Source: Zongyangia gallinarum
Lineage (GTDB): Bacteria; Bacillota; Clostridia; Oscillospirales; Ruminococcaceae
Length of the DNA stretch: 12,217 bases
Reading direction: 5' to 3'
Assembly (NCBI GenBank): GCA_904419315.1
Contig: CAJFQY010000042.1
Location: 1-12,217 of the forward strand
Made by a program: the position numbers and the translations under genes. Below, piece after piece: positions 5,267-12,217 of the stretch. The first letter of the stretch is position 1. Every line of letters starts with the position of its first letter. Under the pieces are notes generated by a model. That model searched no databases and was not told the origin of the DNA. It saw only the letters and a list, made by a program, of their open reading frames with translations.

Positions 5267-5641
5267 ATGGCGAAGCCTTACAGCGATGTAATGGACTTCG
5301 CCTTTTTTGCTGCCAATTTTCATTATTCACGGGCGGATTATGACGCCATTACCCCCACAGAACGGGCTTTTATCTACAAAGCGTGGGAGGACAAGACGGT
5401 GTCGGAGTCTACCGTGCTACGGGACGCCGTGTTCAACGCCGTTTCCAACGCCTTCCGCAAGAAGAACCAGAAGTTTAGGAAGCTGTGGAAAAAGCGCCAG
5501 GAGAAAGCGGATATGGAGGTTATTGCCCAAAACCTTTCCATCATCGAAGAGGTGGAGGAGAAGGAGGGGAAGGGCTGGGTGTCCATGATTTATGAGAAAA
5601 ATGGGCTGAAGATGCCGGAAAGGAGGAAAAAGCTTGCCTGA
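5267..5641 (+). CDS. Tail assembly chaperone, second part (T-like), probably made only as a frameshift fusion
   Basis: From the first Met this frame gives 124 residues, including MDFAFFAANFHYSRADYDAI, ERAFIYKAWEDK and a Lys/Arg/Glu-rich C-terminal helix. This suits the second half of Gram-positive GT-type chaperones. No Shine-Dalgarno sequence lies a suitable distance before the ATG at 5267. The nearest one, AGGAG at 5239-5243, fits only an out-of-frame ATG at 5250 that stops after three codons. The frame is open back to 5162 and joins the short chaperone through the slippery site at 5195-5201. Independent translation is therefore unlikely. The end overlaps the tape-measure start by 8 bases. 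Confidence 0.85.
   Translation: MAKPYSDVMDFAFFAANFHYSRADYDAITPTERAFIYKAWEDKTVSESTVLRDAVFNAVSNAFRKKNQKFRKLWKKRQEKADMEVIAQNLSIIEEVEEKEGKGWVSMIYEKNGLKMPERRKKLA
5621..5626 (+). promoter_or_regulatory. Ribosome binding site supporting the TTG start of the tape measure gene
   Basis: AGGAGG lies 7 bases before the TTG at 5634. The residues after it (PDYTLSAKVTGD) look like a genuine tape-measure start. Confidence 0.75.
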
Positions 5642-8600
5642 TTATACCCTATCGGCAAAGGTTACTGGCGATGCGTCGAATTACGAAAAAGCCATGCGAG
5701 GCGCTGAATCGGTTACCGAAAAGTTTTCTAATACTGCGGATAACCTGGGGTCGAAGCTAGCCGGCGGATTGGCGAAAGGGTTCAAGGTTGCCGCAACCGC
5801 CATTGCGGGAGTATCGGCTGCTCTTGGTGCCGGAGCAGTGGCAGGCGTGAAATACAACGCCACCATCGAACAGTATGAGACCTCTTTTGAGGTAATGACA
5901 GGTTCCGCCGAAAAGGCTGCGGAGGTGGTGGAACGCCTCAAGAAAATAGGCGCTGCAACCCCTTTTGAACTTCCAGAATTAGCCGATGCAACCCAGCTGC
6001 TTATGAACTACGGCTTTACCGCCGATGAGGCTATTGACCGAATGATGATGCTGGGCGATATTTCGCAAGGCTCCGCGGACAAGATGCAGCGCATTGCCAC
6101 TGCCTATGGCCAGATGTCCAGCGCGGGAAAGGTACAGCTGGAAGATATCAAGCAAATGATAGAGGCTGGATTCAATCCTCTGCAGGAAATTTCTGAGAGT
6201 ACCGGCGAATCCATGGAAAGCCTCTATGAACGGATCAGCGACGGCTCCTTGGCGGTAGAAGAAATCACCGAATCCATGCAGCGGGCAACCTCTGAGGGCG
6301 GCAAATACTTCCAGTCCATGGAAAAGCAGTCCCAGACTCTAAACGGGCTGATCTCTACCCTCAAAGACAACGCCCAGCAACTTCTAGGCGAGGTAGTACA
6401 GCCCATCTCTGATTCCATCCGGACAGAATTACTTCCTGCCGCTATCGATACGGTGGACGAGCTGTCAAACGCCTTTAAGGCAAACGGGCTAGAAGGACTT
6501 GTAAAAGAGGTCGGAGACGCGTTGTCCGACGCTGTGACCGGAGTAGCCCAAGCGGCTCCCGATATGATTGACGCCGCCGTGGACGTGATCGAGGGATTTA
6601 TCGACGGCATCAAGAAGAACAAGAACAAGCTCCTTCGGGCGGGCGGAGAAATCGCCGCCTCCCTGGCTAATGGTATTGCCGACTTGTTGCCCAAAGAAAT
6701 CAGCCGGCCTATCAAAAAAGCTATCGACGCCATATCAGATTCCTTCAAAAGTGGGGGACTGCGGAAGGCGGTGGACTCTTTCGGGAAGGTGCTGGAAAAG
6801 TTGAGTGCGTTCATCGGGGGAATCGCTGAAGATGTGTTGCCGTTGCTTACTGGGGCGCTGGACTTTTTGGGGGAAAACTTTGAAATTGTTGCCGAACTAG
6901 CGGTTGATCTGCTTGGGGCCATTATGGCGCTGAAGGCGGTAGAAGGCGTTTCAAAAATTATTGGAACACTTTCAGGAAACCTTTATGCGCTTGCTGGAAT
7001 GGCTGTTATTGGCGGCCTCGGCGCTTTGATTACGGGATTTGCCCAATACCATTATGCTGTAGAACGGAGCCTGGGTCCCACCCAGGAATTTGTTGATGAG
7101 ACCCAGGAGCTCATTGATAAAACCAACGAGACAAGGGAAGCTTTGCAGAACCTGGGAACCACCCGCGAGGAATCCATGGTGGATATCGAAGGGGAAATCG
7201 CCGGTATCCGGGATTTAGCGGATCAAGTGTTTGAGCTTGGGGAAAAATCCAACAAAACGGCGGACGAAAAGCAGTTATTGCTGGATAAAATCGAAGTCCT
7301 CAACAGCAAGATGCCAGATTTGGAGCTGTCCTATGATGAAGCATCTGACAGTATTTCTCTAACCAAAGATGAGGTGTACAAGCTCATTGACGCCTTTGAG
7401 GAGCAGATGAAAACCCAGGCCCTTATGGACCTTACCCAGGAAGCCATCAAAGAACGCACCAAGGCGGAGATGGAACTTGTGGAGTTAGAACAGCAGAGAG
7501 CCGACGGCATGAAGGAATTGGCCGATCTGGGTGGCCAATTAGCGGGTCAGTATGCGATCATAGACAGCGCGGAAACCACCTGGGCACAAAAAGAGGAAGC
7601 GCAAGCAAAGATTGAAGATTTAACTCGGCAGTATGATGCAGCGAGCGAATCTCAACAGAATCTTAACAACCAGATCAGCGGCTTCAAGGATGACATCGCG
7701 AACGCCAACAAAGAAATCCAATTCTGCAAAGATTCCGTCAACGACCTCGCTACCTCCATGGACGACGCGGGCACATCCGCGGAAGAATCGGGAGAGAAGA
7801 TCGAAACCTCGGCCAGCGAAGCCAACGAGGCGGTGGAGGCTGTCTCTGTCAGCGCTGCGTTGGCGTACACCGGTACAGGGGACGCCGCAGAGAATATGTC
7901 AAGCCGCGTGGCAGGTTCCTATAGGACTATTCAGGGGAAATCCGGCGAACTGGTTGTGTTCACCAAGGGCAAAACCGATGAGATGAACACCTCCTTTGAC
8001 GGCGTCGGCAGCTCTGCGGAAAACATGGCAAACCGCGTTGGAACATCCACCGACAATATCAAAACGGATTTTGACGAAACAGCGGGAGCTGCGGAGGGCT
8101 CTGCCAGCCGGACTACCGCCGCGCTGGCGGGTATCACCACCGATGTTGCAAATCAGACGGCGAATATCGTTTCCCAGGTTGCCAATGCCGGAAGCGGCGT
8201 GGACGCTGTATCTCAGATCGTTTCCACCGCCTTTGGCGGTATGGGAACCGCGGCGCAGACGGCCAACGCAGAAGTGGGCTCCGCTACCTCCAGCATGTCC
8301 AGCCAGTCCGGGACCGATTTCGGTAATATCGCCCAGAACTGCCGGGATATGGTCAACAGCATGATTATCGCCATTATTCCCGGCATGAATGACTTCCGCA
8401 GCACCATCAGCGACGGACTTACCGGCGCATACACCATCGCCAAGTCTAAGTTTCACGACATGGTGCAGGCGGGGAAAATGGCCGCCAACGATATGTATGG
8501 TGTAGGGCAGGAGATGGCCAACGGCATTGCCAGCGGGCTTAACAGCCGCAGCGGCTTTTTGATGAGCACCATCCGGGGCATTGTCAATCAGATGGTGGCG

Positions 8601-8993
8601 GCAGCTAAAGCAGAGGCGGATGTAAATTCTCCCTCTGGAGTGACTCGAGATGAGCTGGGTGCTCCTTTGGCCCAGGGCATCGGAGTGGGCTTTGCGGACG
8701 CGTTTCCCTTCGCCCAGATGCGGGAGACGTTGTCAAACGGCATCAGCAGAATGTCTGACATGGTTCAGCCAATCAACCAACGGGTGAGTCCGGCAGGTGT
8801 CGCAGCAGGTACAGGAGGGGCCGCGTCCTATCAAGCCGACGTCAGCGCTGTGTTCGACGGCATGGCCATCCAGATTATCAACAACACCACGGTAGACGGT
8901 ACGCCGCTGAAAGAAACTGTCTCCGACTACACCGTCCGTAAGATTGGGAACCAACAGCGGGCGATTCTGAGGGCGCAAGGAGGTTTTGCATGA
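5634..8993 (+). CDS. Tail tape measure protein
   Basis: This is the longest gene, at 1119 residues. An early hydrophobic Ala/Gly-rich segment (about 50-72) precedes the conserved tape-measure domain (about 74-270), with YETSFEVMTGS, ATPFELPELADATQLLMNYGF and IKQMIEAGFNPLQEIS. A second hydrophobic stretch lies at about 451-474 (GMAVIGGLGALITGF). Charged coiled coil covers about 483-710. Then comes a Ser/Ala/Gly/Thr-rich region with loose repeats (AENMSSRV near 750, AENMANRV near 794), and a C-terminal helical part (QEMANGIASGLNSRSGF near 958). It spans the tail lumen and sets tail length. At about 0.15 nm per residue, a common rule, the tail would be near 165 nm. It starts at TTG, overlapping the chaperone end. 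Confidence 0.93.
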   Translation: MPDYTLSAKVTGDASNYEKAMRGAESVTEKFSNTADNLGSKLAGGLAKGFKVAATAIAGVSAALGAGAVAGVKYNATIEQYETSFEVMTGSAEKAAEVVERLKKIGAATPFELPELADATQLLMNYGFTADEAIDRMMMLGDISQGSADKMQRIATAYGQMSSAGKVQLEDIKQMIEAGFNPLQEISESTGESMESLYERISDGSLAVEEITESMQRATSEGGKYFQSMEKQSQTLNGLISTLKDNAQQLLGEVVQPISDSIRTELLPAAIDTVDELSNAFKANGLEGLVKEVGDALSDAVTGVAQAAPDMIDAAVDVIEGFIDGIKKNKNKLLRAGGEIAASLANGIADLLPKEISRPIKKAIDAISDSFKSGGLRKAVDSFGKVLEKLSAFIGGIAEDVLPLLTGALDFLGENFEIVAELAVDLLGAIMALKAVEGVSKIIGTLSGNLYALAGMAVIGGLGALITGFAQYHYAVERSLGPTQEFVDETQELIDKTNETREALQNLGTTREESMVDIEGEIAGIRDLADQVFELGEKSNKTADEKQLLLDKIEVLNSKMPDLELSYDEASDSISLTKDEVYKLIDAFEEQMKTQALMDLTQEAIKERTKAEMELVELEQQRADGMKELADLGGQLAGQYAIIDSAETTWAQKEEAQAKIEDLTRQYDAASESQQNLNNQISGFKDDIANANKEIQFCKDSVNDLATSMDDAGTSAEESGEKIETSASEANEAVEAVSVSAALAYTGTGDAAENMSSRVAGSYRTIQGKSGELVVFTKGKTDEMNTSFDGVGSSAENMANRVGTSTDNIKTDFDETAGAAEGSASRTTAALAGITTDVANQTANIVSQVANAGSGVDAVSQIVSTAFGGMGTAAQTANAEVGSATSSMSSQSGTDFGNIAQNCRDMVNSMIIAIIPGMNDFRSTISDGLTGAYTIAKSKFHDMVQAGKMAANDMYGVGQEMANGIASGLNSRSGFLMSTIRGIVNQMVAAAKAEADVNSPSGVTRDELGAPLAQGIGVGFADAFPFAQMRETLSNGISRMSDMVQPINQRVSPAGVAAGTGGAASYQADVSAVFDGMAIQIINNTTVDGTPLKETVSDYTVRKIGNQQRAILRAQGGFA
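8977..8983 (+). promoter_or_regulatory. Ribosome binding site of the Dit gene
   Basis: AAGGAGG lies 6 bases before the ATG at 8990, inside the end of the tape-measure gene. It fixes the start that keeps the Cys-rich N-terminus. Confidence 0.75.
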
Positions 8994-9709
8994 TCTGTAC
9001 ACAAAATACAAAGCCGTGCAGATGCGGCTACGATATTCAGTACAACAACACGGTAGGAAAAGATATGGGGGTCATCCTATATGACTATCCGACGATCACA
9101 TCCTCCAAGAAAAGCTTTACCTCCTACGCTATTCCAGGAAGGCAGGGAGAGCTGGTTTCTGACGATGAATCCTCCAGCAACATTACCATTACCTGTAACT
9201 TTACCATCCTGGCTGAGGATGTAAACGTGGTGATCCGAAACCTCAGGAGATGGCTGACGGGTACAGGGGAACTTATCCTCAACGATTCCCCCTACTGCTA
9301 TTATGAGGTATTGTCTATCCAATTGGGAGACCTGGAAAGGATTCTCAACCATTACGCCAAAATCTCCGCTGTATTCACCTGCACGCCCTATGAATTTGAG
9401 CGGGAGGGGAAAAAGCCGAGATCAAACATCGATTATAACGCCTATGATCTATGCAGACCCACCTATCAGATCACCGGTGAGGGTGTTTGCACCTTGACGA
9501 TCAACGGAAAGGCCATGACGGCCAATATCGGGCAGAACCTGACTATCGACAGCCGAAAGATGCTCGCTTACCGGGCGGACGGTACACTGATGAATACCTC
9601 TGTCACCGGAAGATATGAGGATTTATGGATTCCGCATGGGGATTGTGAGATCAGCATAACCAGCGGCTTTACGCTGCAAATCATCCCGAATTGGGGGTAT
9701 GAGGCATGA
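8990..9709 (+). CDS. Distal tail protein (Dit)
   Basis: This 239-residue protein has the N-terminal Dit pattern. A strand with GYDIQYNNT and DMGVILYDYPTI is followed by SYAIPGRQGELVSDD and TITCNFTI, then a helix (VIRNLRRWLTGTGEL) and SPYCYYEV. The C-terminal half (about 140-239) is a beta-rich galectin-like part. Dit forms the hexameric hub between tail tube and baseplate. Its ATG overlaps the tape-measure stop (ATGA), and its stop overlaps the Tal start in the same way. About 13 residues precede the usual family start and hold three cysteines (3, 10, 12), which is unusual. The role is firm from pattern and position. Confidence 0.88.
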   Translation: MICTQNTKPCRCGYDIQYNNTVGKDMGVILYDYPTITSSKKSFTSYAIPGRQGELVSDDESSSNITITCNFTILAEDVNVVIRNLRRWLTGTGELILNDSPYCYYEVLSIQLGDLERILNHYAKISAVFTCTPYEFEREGKKPRSNIDYNAYDLCRPTYQITGEGVCTLTINGKAMTANIGQNLTIDSRKMLAYRADGTLMNTSVTGRYEDLWIPHGDCEISITSGFTLQIIPNWGYEA

Positions 9710-11976
9710 TTCAAATTTACAGCCCCGCCAACACGGATTATACCAAAAACGGGGACATGACCCTCATGGCTACCCGGTGCGATGTCCACGCTGTTTTAAA
9801 CGGTGCGTGGGAGCTGGAGCTTTCCCATCCTATTGATGCAGACGGGCGGTGGAAATATATTGAGGGCGGTGCTGTGATTTCGACTCCGTCTTTCAATGGA
9901 GACCAGCTTTTCCGCATCAAGGAAACAGACAAGGATGATTCCGGGGTCACCGCCACGGCGGAGCCTATCTTCATGGATGCCAGAGACGATTGTTTCTTGG
10001 TGGACGTTAGGCCCACGGATAAGACGGGCCAGCAGGCCCTCGACATCATGACGGCGCCAAACAGCAAATATACCGGCAGCTCCAATATTACCAAAATAGC
10101 GACGGCCTACTATCAATTTAAAAACCTGATTGAGGCCATCAATGGCAATGATGATAACAGCTTTGTCAAGCGGTGGGGCGGAGAGATTTATTTCAACAAC
10201 TACCAGGTCATCATCAATAACCAAGTGGGCGGGGATTATGGGGTGTCCGTACTCTATGGGAAGAATGCCTCTAAAAACGGAGTATCAGAAACTATCGACA
10301 CCTCCAACGTCATTACCCGCATTTATCCCAAGGCCTACAACGGCTATACCATGACAAACAACGGATATGTGGATTCCCCCCTCATCAACACCTATCCGGT
10401 CATAAAGGCGCGCACCATCACCTTTGACAATGTGAAGATGCGGGAGGACGCCAACGAGGACGACGAGGAAAACGGAATCATTATCTGCGACACCCAGGAG
10501 GAACTGGACGACGCGCTGGAAGAACAGTGCCAGGCAGAGTATGAAGCCGGGGCAGACAAGCCCAAAGTGACCATCAGTGTGGATATGGTGCTTGTTGAAA
10601 ATACGGTAAACTATGCGGAGTATAAGGGCCTAGAGACTGTTTCTCTAGGGGATACTGTCCACTGCGAATATTACCGCCTGGGGATTGTAACCGACGCAAG
10701 GGTCAGGGAGATCACCTATGACTGTTTGCGCCAGAGGACAACAAAGGTTGTGATCGGTGACGAACCCTATCAATATTTCAACAATGTGTCGTCAGGCGTT
10801 AACCGGATTGATGGCGCAATCCGCCCAGATGGTTCTTTGATTGCTGAACAGATTCAGGGCTTTATCAACAGCGCCTATGCACAGCTGCGGCTTCAAAACA
10901 GCGTGGCCCAAAAGCAGGATGTGCGCGCCATCCTCTTTGAGGACCTGGATCCCAACAGCGATCTTTTTGGCGCTATCTCTATCGGCACCCAAGGCCTCCA
11001 GATTGCTGACAGCCGCACTTCAGACGGGCGTGACTGGGATTGGGGAACGGCGATTACCGCAAAAGGAATGAATGCCAGCTTGATTACTGTCGGGCTCATC
11101 AGCGCCAATATGGTGCGGGCTGGTGTATTGGCATCGCAAAACAACAGGCTTAAATTTGATTTGGATAATGCTCTGCTACAGACGTTTGACGCCAACGGGA
11201 ATATAACAATGGAATTCACAGAGCGCGGTCTCTCGTTCATCCACGGAGGGGTTACGCTATTGGAAATCAGCTCAGATGACGCTGGGAACGTTAATTTTGC
11301 TTGGCGTGGGCCAACTGGTAAACTTGCGTTTCGTCGAGAATCTACAGCGTATCCCATTGAAGAGTTCCTGACTATCTATCCATATGATATGGGGCCAGAT
11401 CAAGAAGGCGGGGTTCACACATTCCATCTCTATCCATATAGCATTGATATGAATGGAGAAAATGTGGGAACCAGTAGCAGTAAGGGCAGCATTTCTAATG
11501 TGAATAGCATTAGCGTATGGGGCGAGATCACGGCGGTACGGAATAACCGGAATGTCTACGCGGTGTTGTCCGCGCCGTCCGGAGAGGACAGGGTTCTGCA
11601 AATCGGCATAGAAAGCGGCAGCAACCTGACCCTCCACGGGACGGCGCAAACCTTCTACATCGCCATCACGTCCTCCGATGAGATGCTCAAGGACAATATT
11701 GCCGACACAGCGGAGCAGGCCCTTCCTCAGGTCAACGCCATCCGGCATAGAAGCTTTACATGGAAAGAGGGATCTGTTAAGGAAAAGCTGGGGTATGTCG
11801 CCCAGGAGCTGGAGAGGATCAACGCACGGTGGGTGGATCATGTGCCTCAGCCAGACGGTGAAGACATGGTTCAGCCTAGAATAGACCGCATTGTGCCATA
11901 CCTAAGCAAGGCGATCCAAGAATTATCCGCGAGAATAGATGAACTGGAAAGGAAGGTGAACGCGGATGGAAATTAA
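9706..11976 (+). CDS. Tail-associated lysin-type protein (Tal, prophage endopeptidase tail family) with C-terminal S74 chaperone domain
   Basis: The product has 756 residues. Residues 1 to about 360 match the prophage tail (gp27-like hub) pattern: MIQIYSPANTDYTKNGDMTL, a GAWELELSHP strand, an acidic loop (EDDEE) near 250, and VSLGDTVHCEYYRLGI. A helical linker and fibre-like part follow (about 360-640), with AITAKGMNASLITVGLISANM. From Ser657 the sequence SDEMLKDNI opens a Peptidase_S74 intramolecular chaperone domain to the end, closing with a coiled coil (ELSARIDELERKV). Ser657 and Lys662 have the i, i+5 spacing of the known self-cleavage dyad. Tal sits at the tail tip and contacts the cell surface. 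No classic peptidoglycan hydrolase motif is visible, so lytic activity is not claimed. Confidence 0.88.
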   Translation: MIQIYSPANTDYTKNGDMTLMATRCDVHAVLNGAWELELSHPIDADGRWKYIEGGAVISTPSFNGDQLFRIKETDKDDSGVTATAEPIFMDARDDCFLVDVRPTDKTGQQALDIMTAPNSKYTGSSNITKIATAYYQFKNLIEAINGNDDNSFVKRWGGEIYFNNYQVIINNQVGGDYGVSVLYGKNASKNGVSETIDTSNVITRIYPKAYNGYTMTNNGYVDSPLINTYPVIKARTITFDNVKMREDANEDDEENGIIICDTQEELDDALEEQCQAEYEAGADKPKVTISVDMVLVENTVNYAEYKGLETVSLGDTVHCEYYRLGIVTDARVREITYDCLRQRTTKVVIGDEPYQYFNNVSSGVNRIDGAIRPDGSLIAEQIQGFINSAYAQLRLQNSVAQKQDVRAILFEDLDPNSDLFGAISIGTQGLQIADSRTSDGRDWDWGTAITAKGMNASLITVGLISANMVRAGVLASQNNRLKFDLDNALLQTFDANGNITMEFTERGLSFIHGGVTLLEISSDDAGNVNFAWRGPTGKLAFRRESTAYPIEEFLTIYPYDMGPDQEGGVHTFHLYPYSIDMNGENVGTSSSKGSISNVNSISVWGEITAVRNNRNVYAVLSAPSGEDRVLQIGIESGSNLTLHGTAQTFYIAITSSDEMLKDNIADTAEQALPQVNAIRHRSFTWKEGSVKEKLGYVAQELERINARWVDHVPQPDGEDMVQPRIDRIVPYLSKAIQELSARIDELERKVNADGN
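11671..11973 (+). other. Peptidase_S74 self-cleaving chaperone domain of Tal
   Basis: The domain spans residues of about 656-756, begins SSDEMLKDNI and includes LGYVAQELERI and IVPYLSKAIQEL. Cleavage is predicted between Ser656 and Ser657, removing about 100 residues after trimer folding. Confidence 0.8.
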
Positions 11977-12217
11977 CGACAGCATAACCCTTGATCTATC
12001 AGGAAAGACGCAGATCATACCAGTATACGCCAAACAGGGAGACCAGAACAGCCGTACATTGACCGTCACCCTTGTGGATAACGGCGCCAGCTACACCATT
12101 CCCAGCGGCGCTGTGGCAAGATTCGCCATGAGAAAGCCGCAGTCCGGCGACAATGTGCTGGATGACGCCGCCATCAGCAACAATCAGGTGGAAATCACTC
12201 TCACCCAGCAGATGCTG
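11966..12217 (+). CDS. BppU-like upper baseplate protein, N-terminal part (cut by window end)
   Basis: 84 residues are visible, starting MEINDSITLDLSGKTQIIPV. They resemble the N-terminal domain of phage baseplate upper protein BppU (DUF2479 type): a beta-rich module with a GDQNSRTLTVTL strand and SGAVARFAMRKP. In lactococcal phages BppU anchors receptor-binding proteins to Dit. The ATG lies inside the last codons of the Tal gene (11-base overlap), with GGAAGGTG 7 bases upstream. Receptor-binding genes are expected downstream of the window. Confidence 0.82.
   Translation, partial: MEINDSITLDLSGKTQIIPVYAKQGDQNSRTLTVTLVDNGASYTIPSGAVARFAMRKPQSGDNVLDDAAISNNQVEITLTQQML

Larger units (their letters stand above)
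4908..5641 (+). other. Predicted -1 frameshift fusion of tail chaperones (GT-like, about 244 residues)
   Basis: Reading zero frame to Leu98 (bases 4908-5201), then slipping back one base and resuming at 5201, gives an unbroken frame to the TGA at 5639-5641. The product is 98 + 146 residues. The join reads PFL then IPHRLIDYRYF. The bridge from 5201 to 5266 has no stop. It enters the second open frame before that frame's first Met (5267). By analogy with lambda gpGT, the long form would recruit tail tube subunits through its second half. Confidence 0.82.

Noticed and set aside
5252..5280. Short direct repeat GAAGCCTTA at 5252-5260 and 5272-5280
   Set aside because: It is nine bases, inside coding sequence, with no flanking mobile or attachment features. 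Probably chance.
5626..5632. G_AAA_AAG at the end of the second chaperone frame as a second slippery site
   Set aside because: The first base is not A, so re-pairing in the P site is poor, and a -1 slip would not enter the tape-measure frame.
6224..6922. Open frame of 232 codons on the - strand within the tape measure gene
   Set aside because: It is a low-complexity Ser/Pro/Ala shadow of the tape measure's codons, with no family pattern.

Overview
The window holds the head-completion, tail and baseplate-initiation part of a tailed phage or prophage with a long non-contractile tail (siphovirus type). All genes are on the + strand. They are packed tightly, with several stop/start overlaps (GTGA, ATGA). 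No internal promoter, terminator, tRNA or integration gene is visible, so the block reads as one late operon. Moderate GC, strong AGGAGG-type ribosome binding sites, frequent GTG and TTG starts, and the families present (Prp, DUF4355-like scaffold, prophage Tal, BppU) point to a low-to-mid-GC Gram-positive host. A gut-type Clostridia is most likely. That host assignment is an inference; no host gene is present.

Layout. 2-139 is the C-terminal end of an unidentified phage gene. 136-393 is a small thioredoxin-like protein. 448-750 is a Prp-type cysteine protease. 803-1459 is the scaffold and 1462-2640 the HK97-fold major capsid protein. 2650-4083 holds four neck proteins: adaptor, head closure, HK97 gp10-like and tail terminator. 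4096-4896 is the major tail protein. 4908-5641 is the tail assembly chaperone pair, joined by a predicted -1 frameshift. 5634-8993 is the tape measure, 8990-9709 Dit, 9706-11976 a Tal with a C-terminal S74 chaperone domain, and 11966 to the window end is the start of a BppU-like upper baseplate protein.

How it works together. Three structural proteins, the scaffold, the capsid protein and unusually the major tail protein, begin with an LQLFA motif. This resembles the L27 N-terminal extension that Prp proteases cut in Firmicutes. The phage also encodes its own Prp just upstream. One protease may therefore mature head and tail together. The capsid and major tail proteins also share a similar C-terminal Ig-like domain of about 90 residues, so two unrelated folds carry the same N-terminal tag and the same C-terminal domain.

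The tail chaperone pair has a T_TTT_TTA slippery heptamer in the correct frame. A perfect 8-bp hairpin follows 10 nt downstream and contains the zero-frame stop codon. This predicts a lambda G/GT-like ratio control. The Tal protein carries the Ser-Lys dyad of self-cleaving intramolecular chaperones, so it is probably trimmed after trimerising. No stretch over 300 bases lacks a gene.
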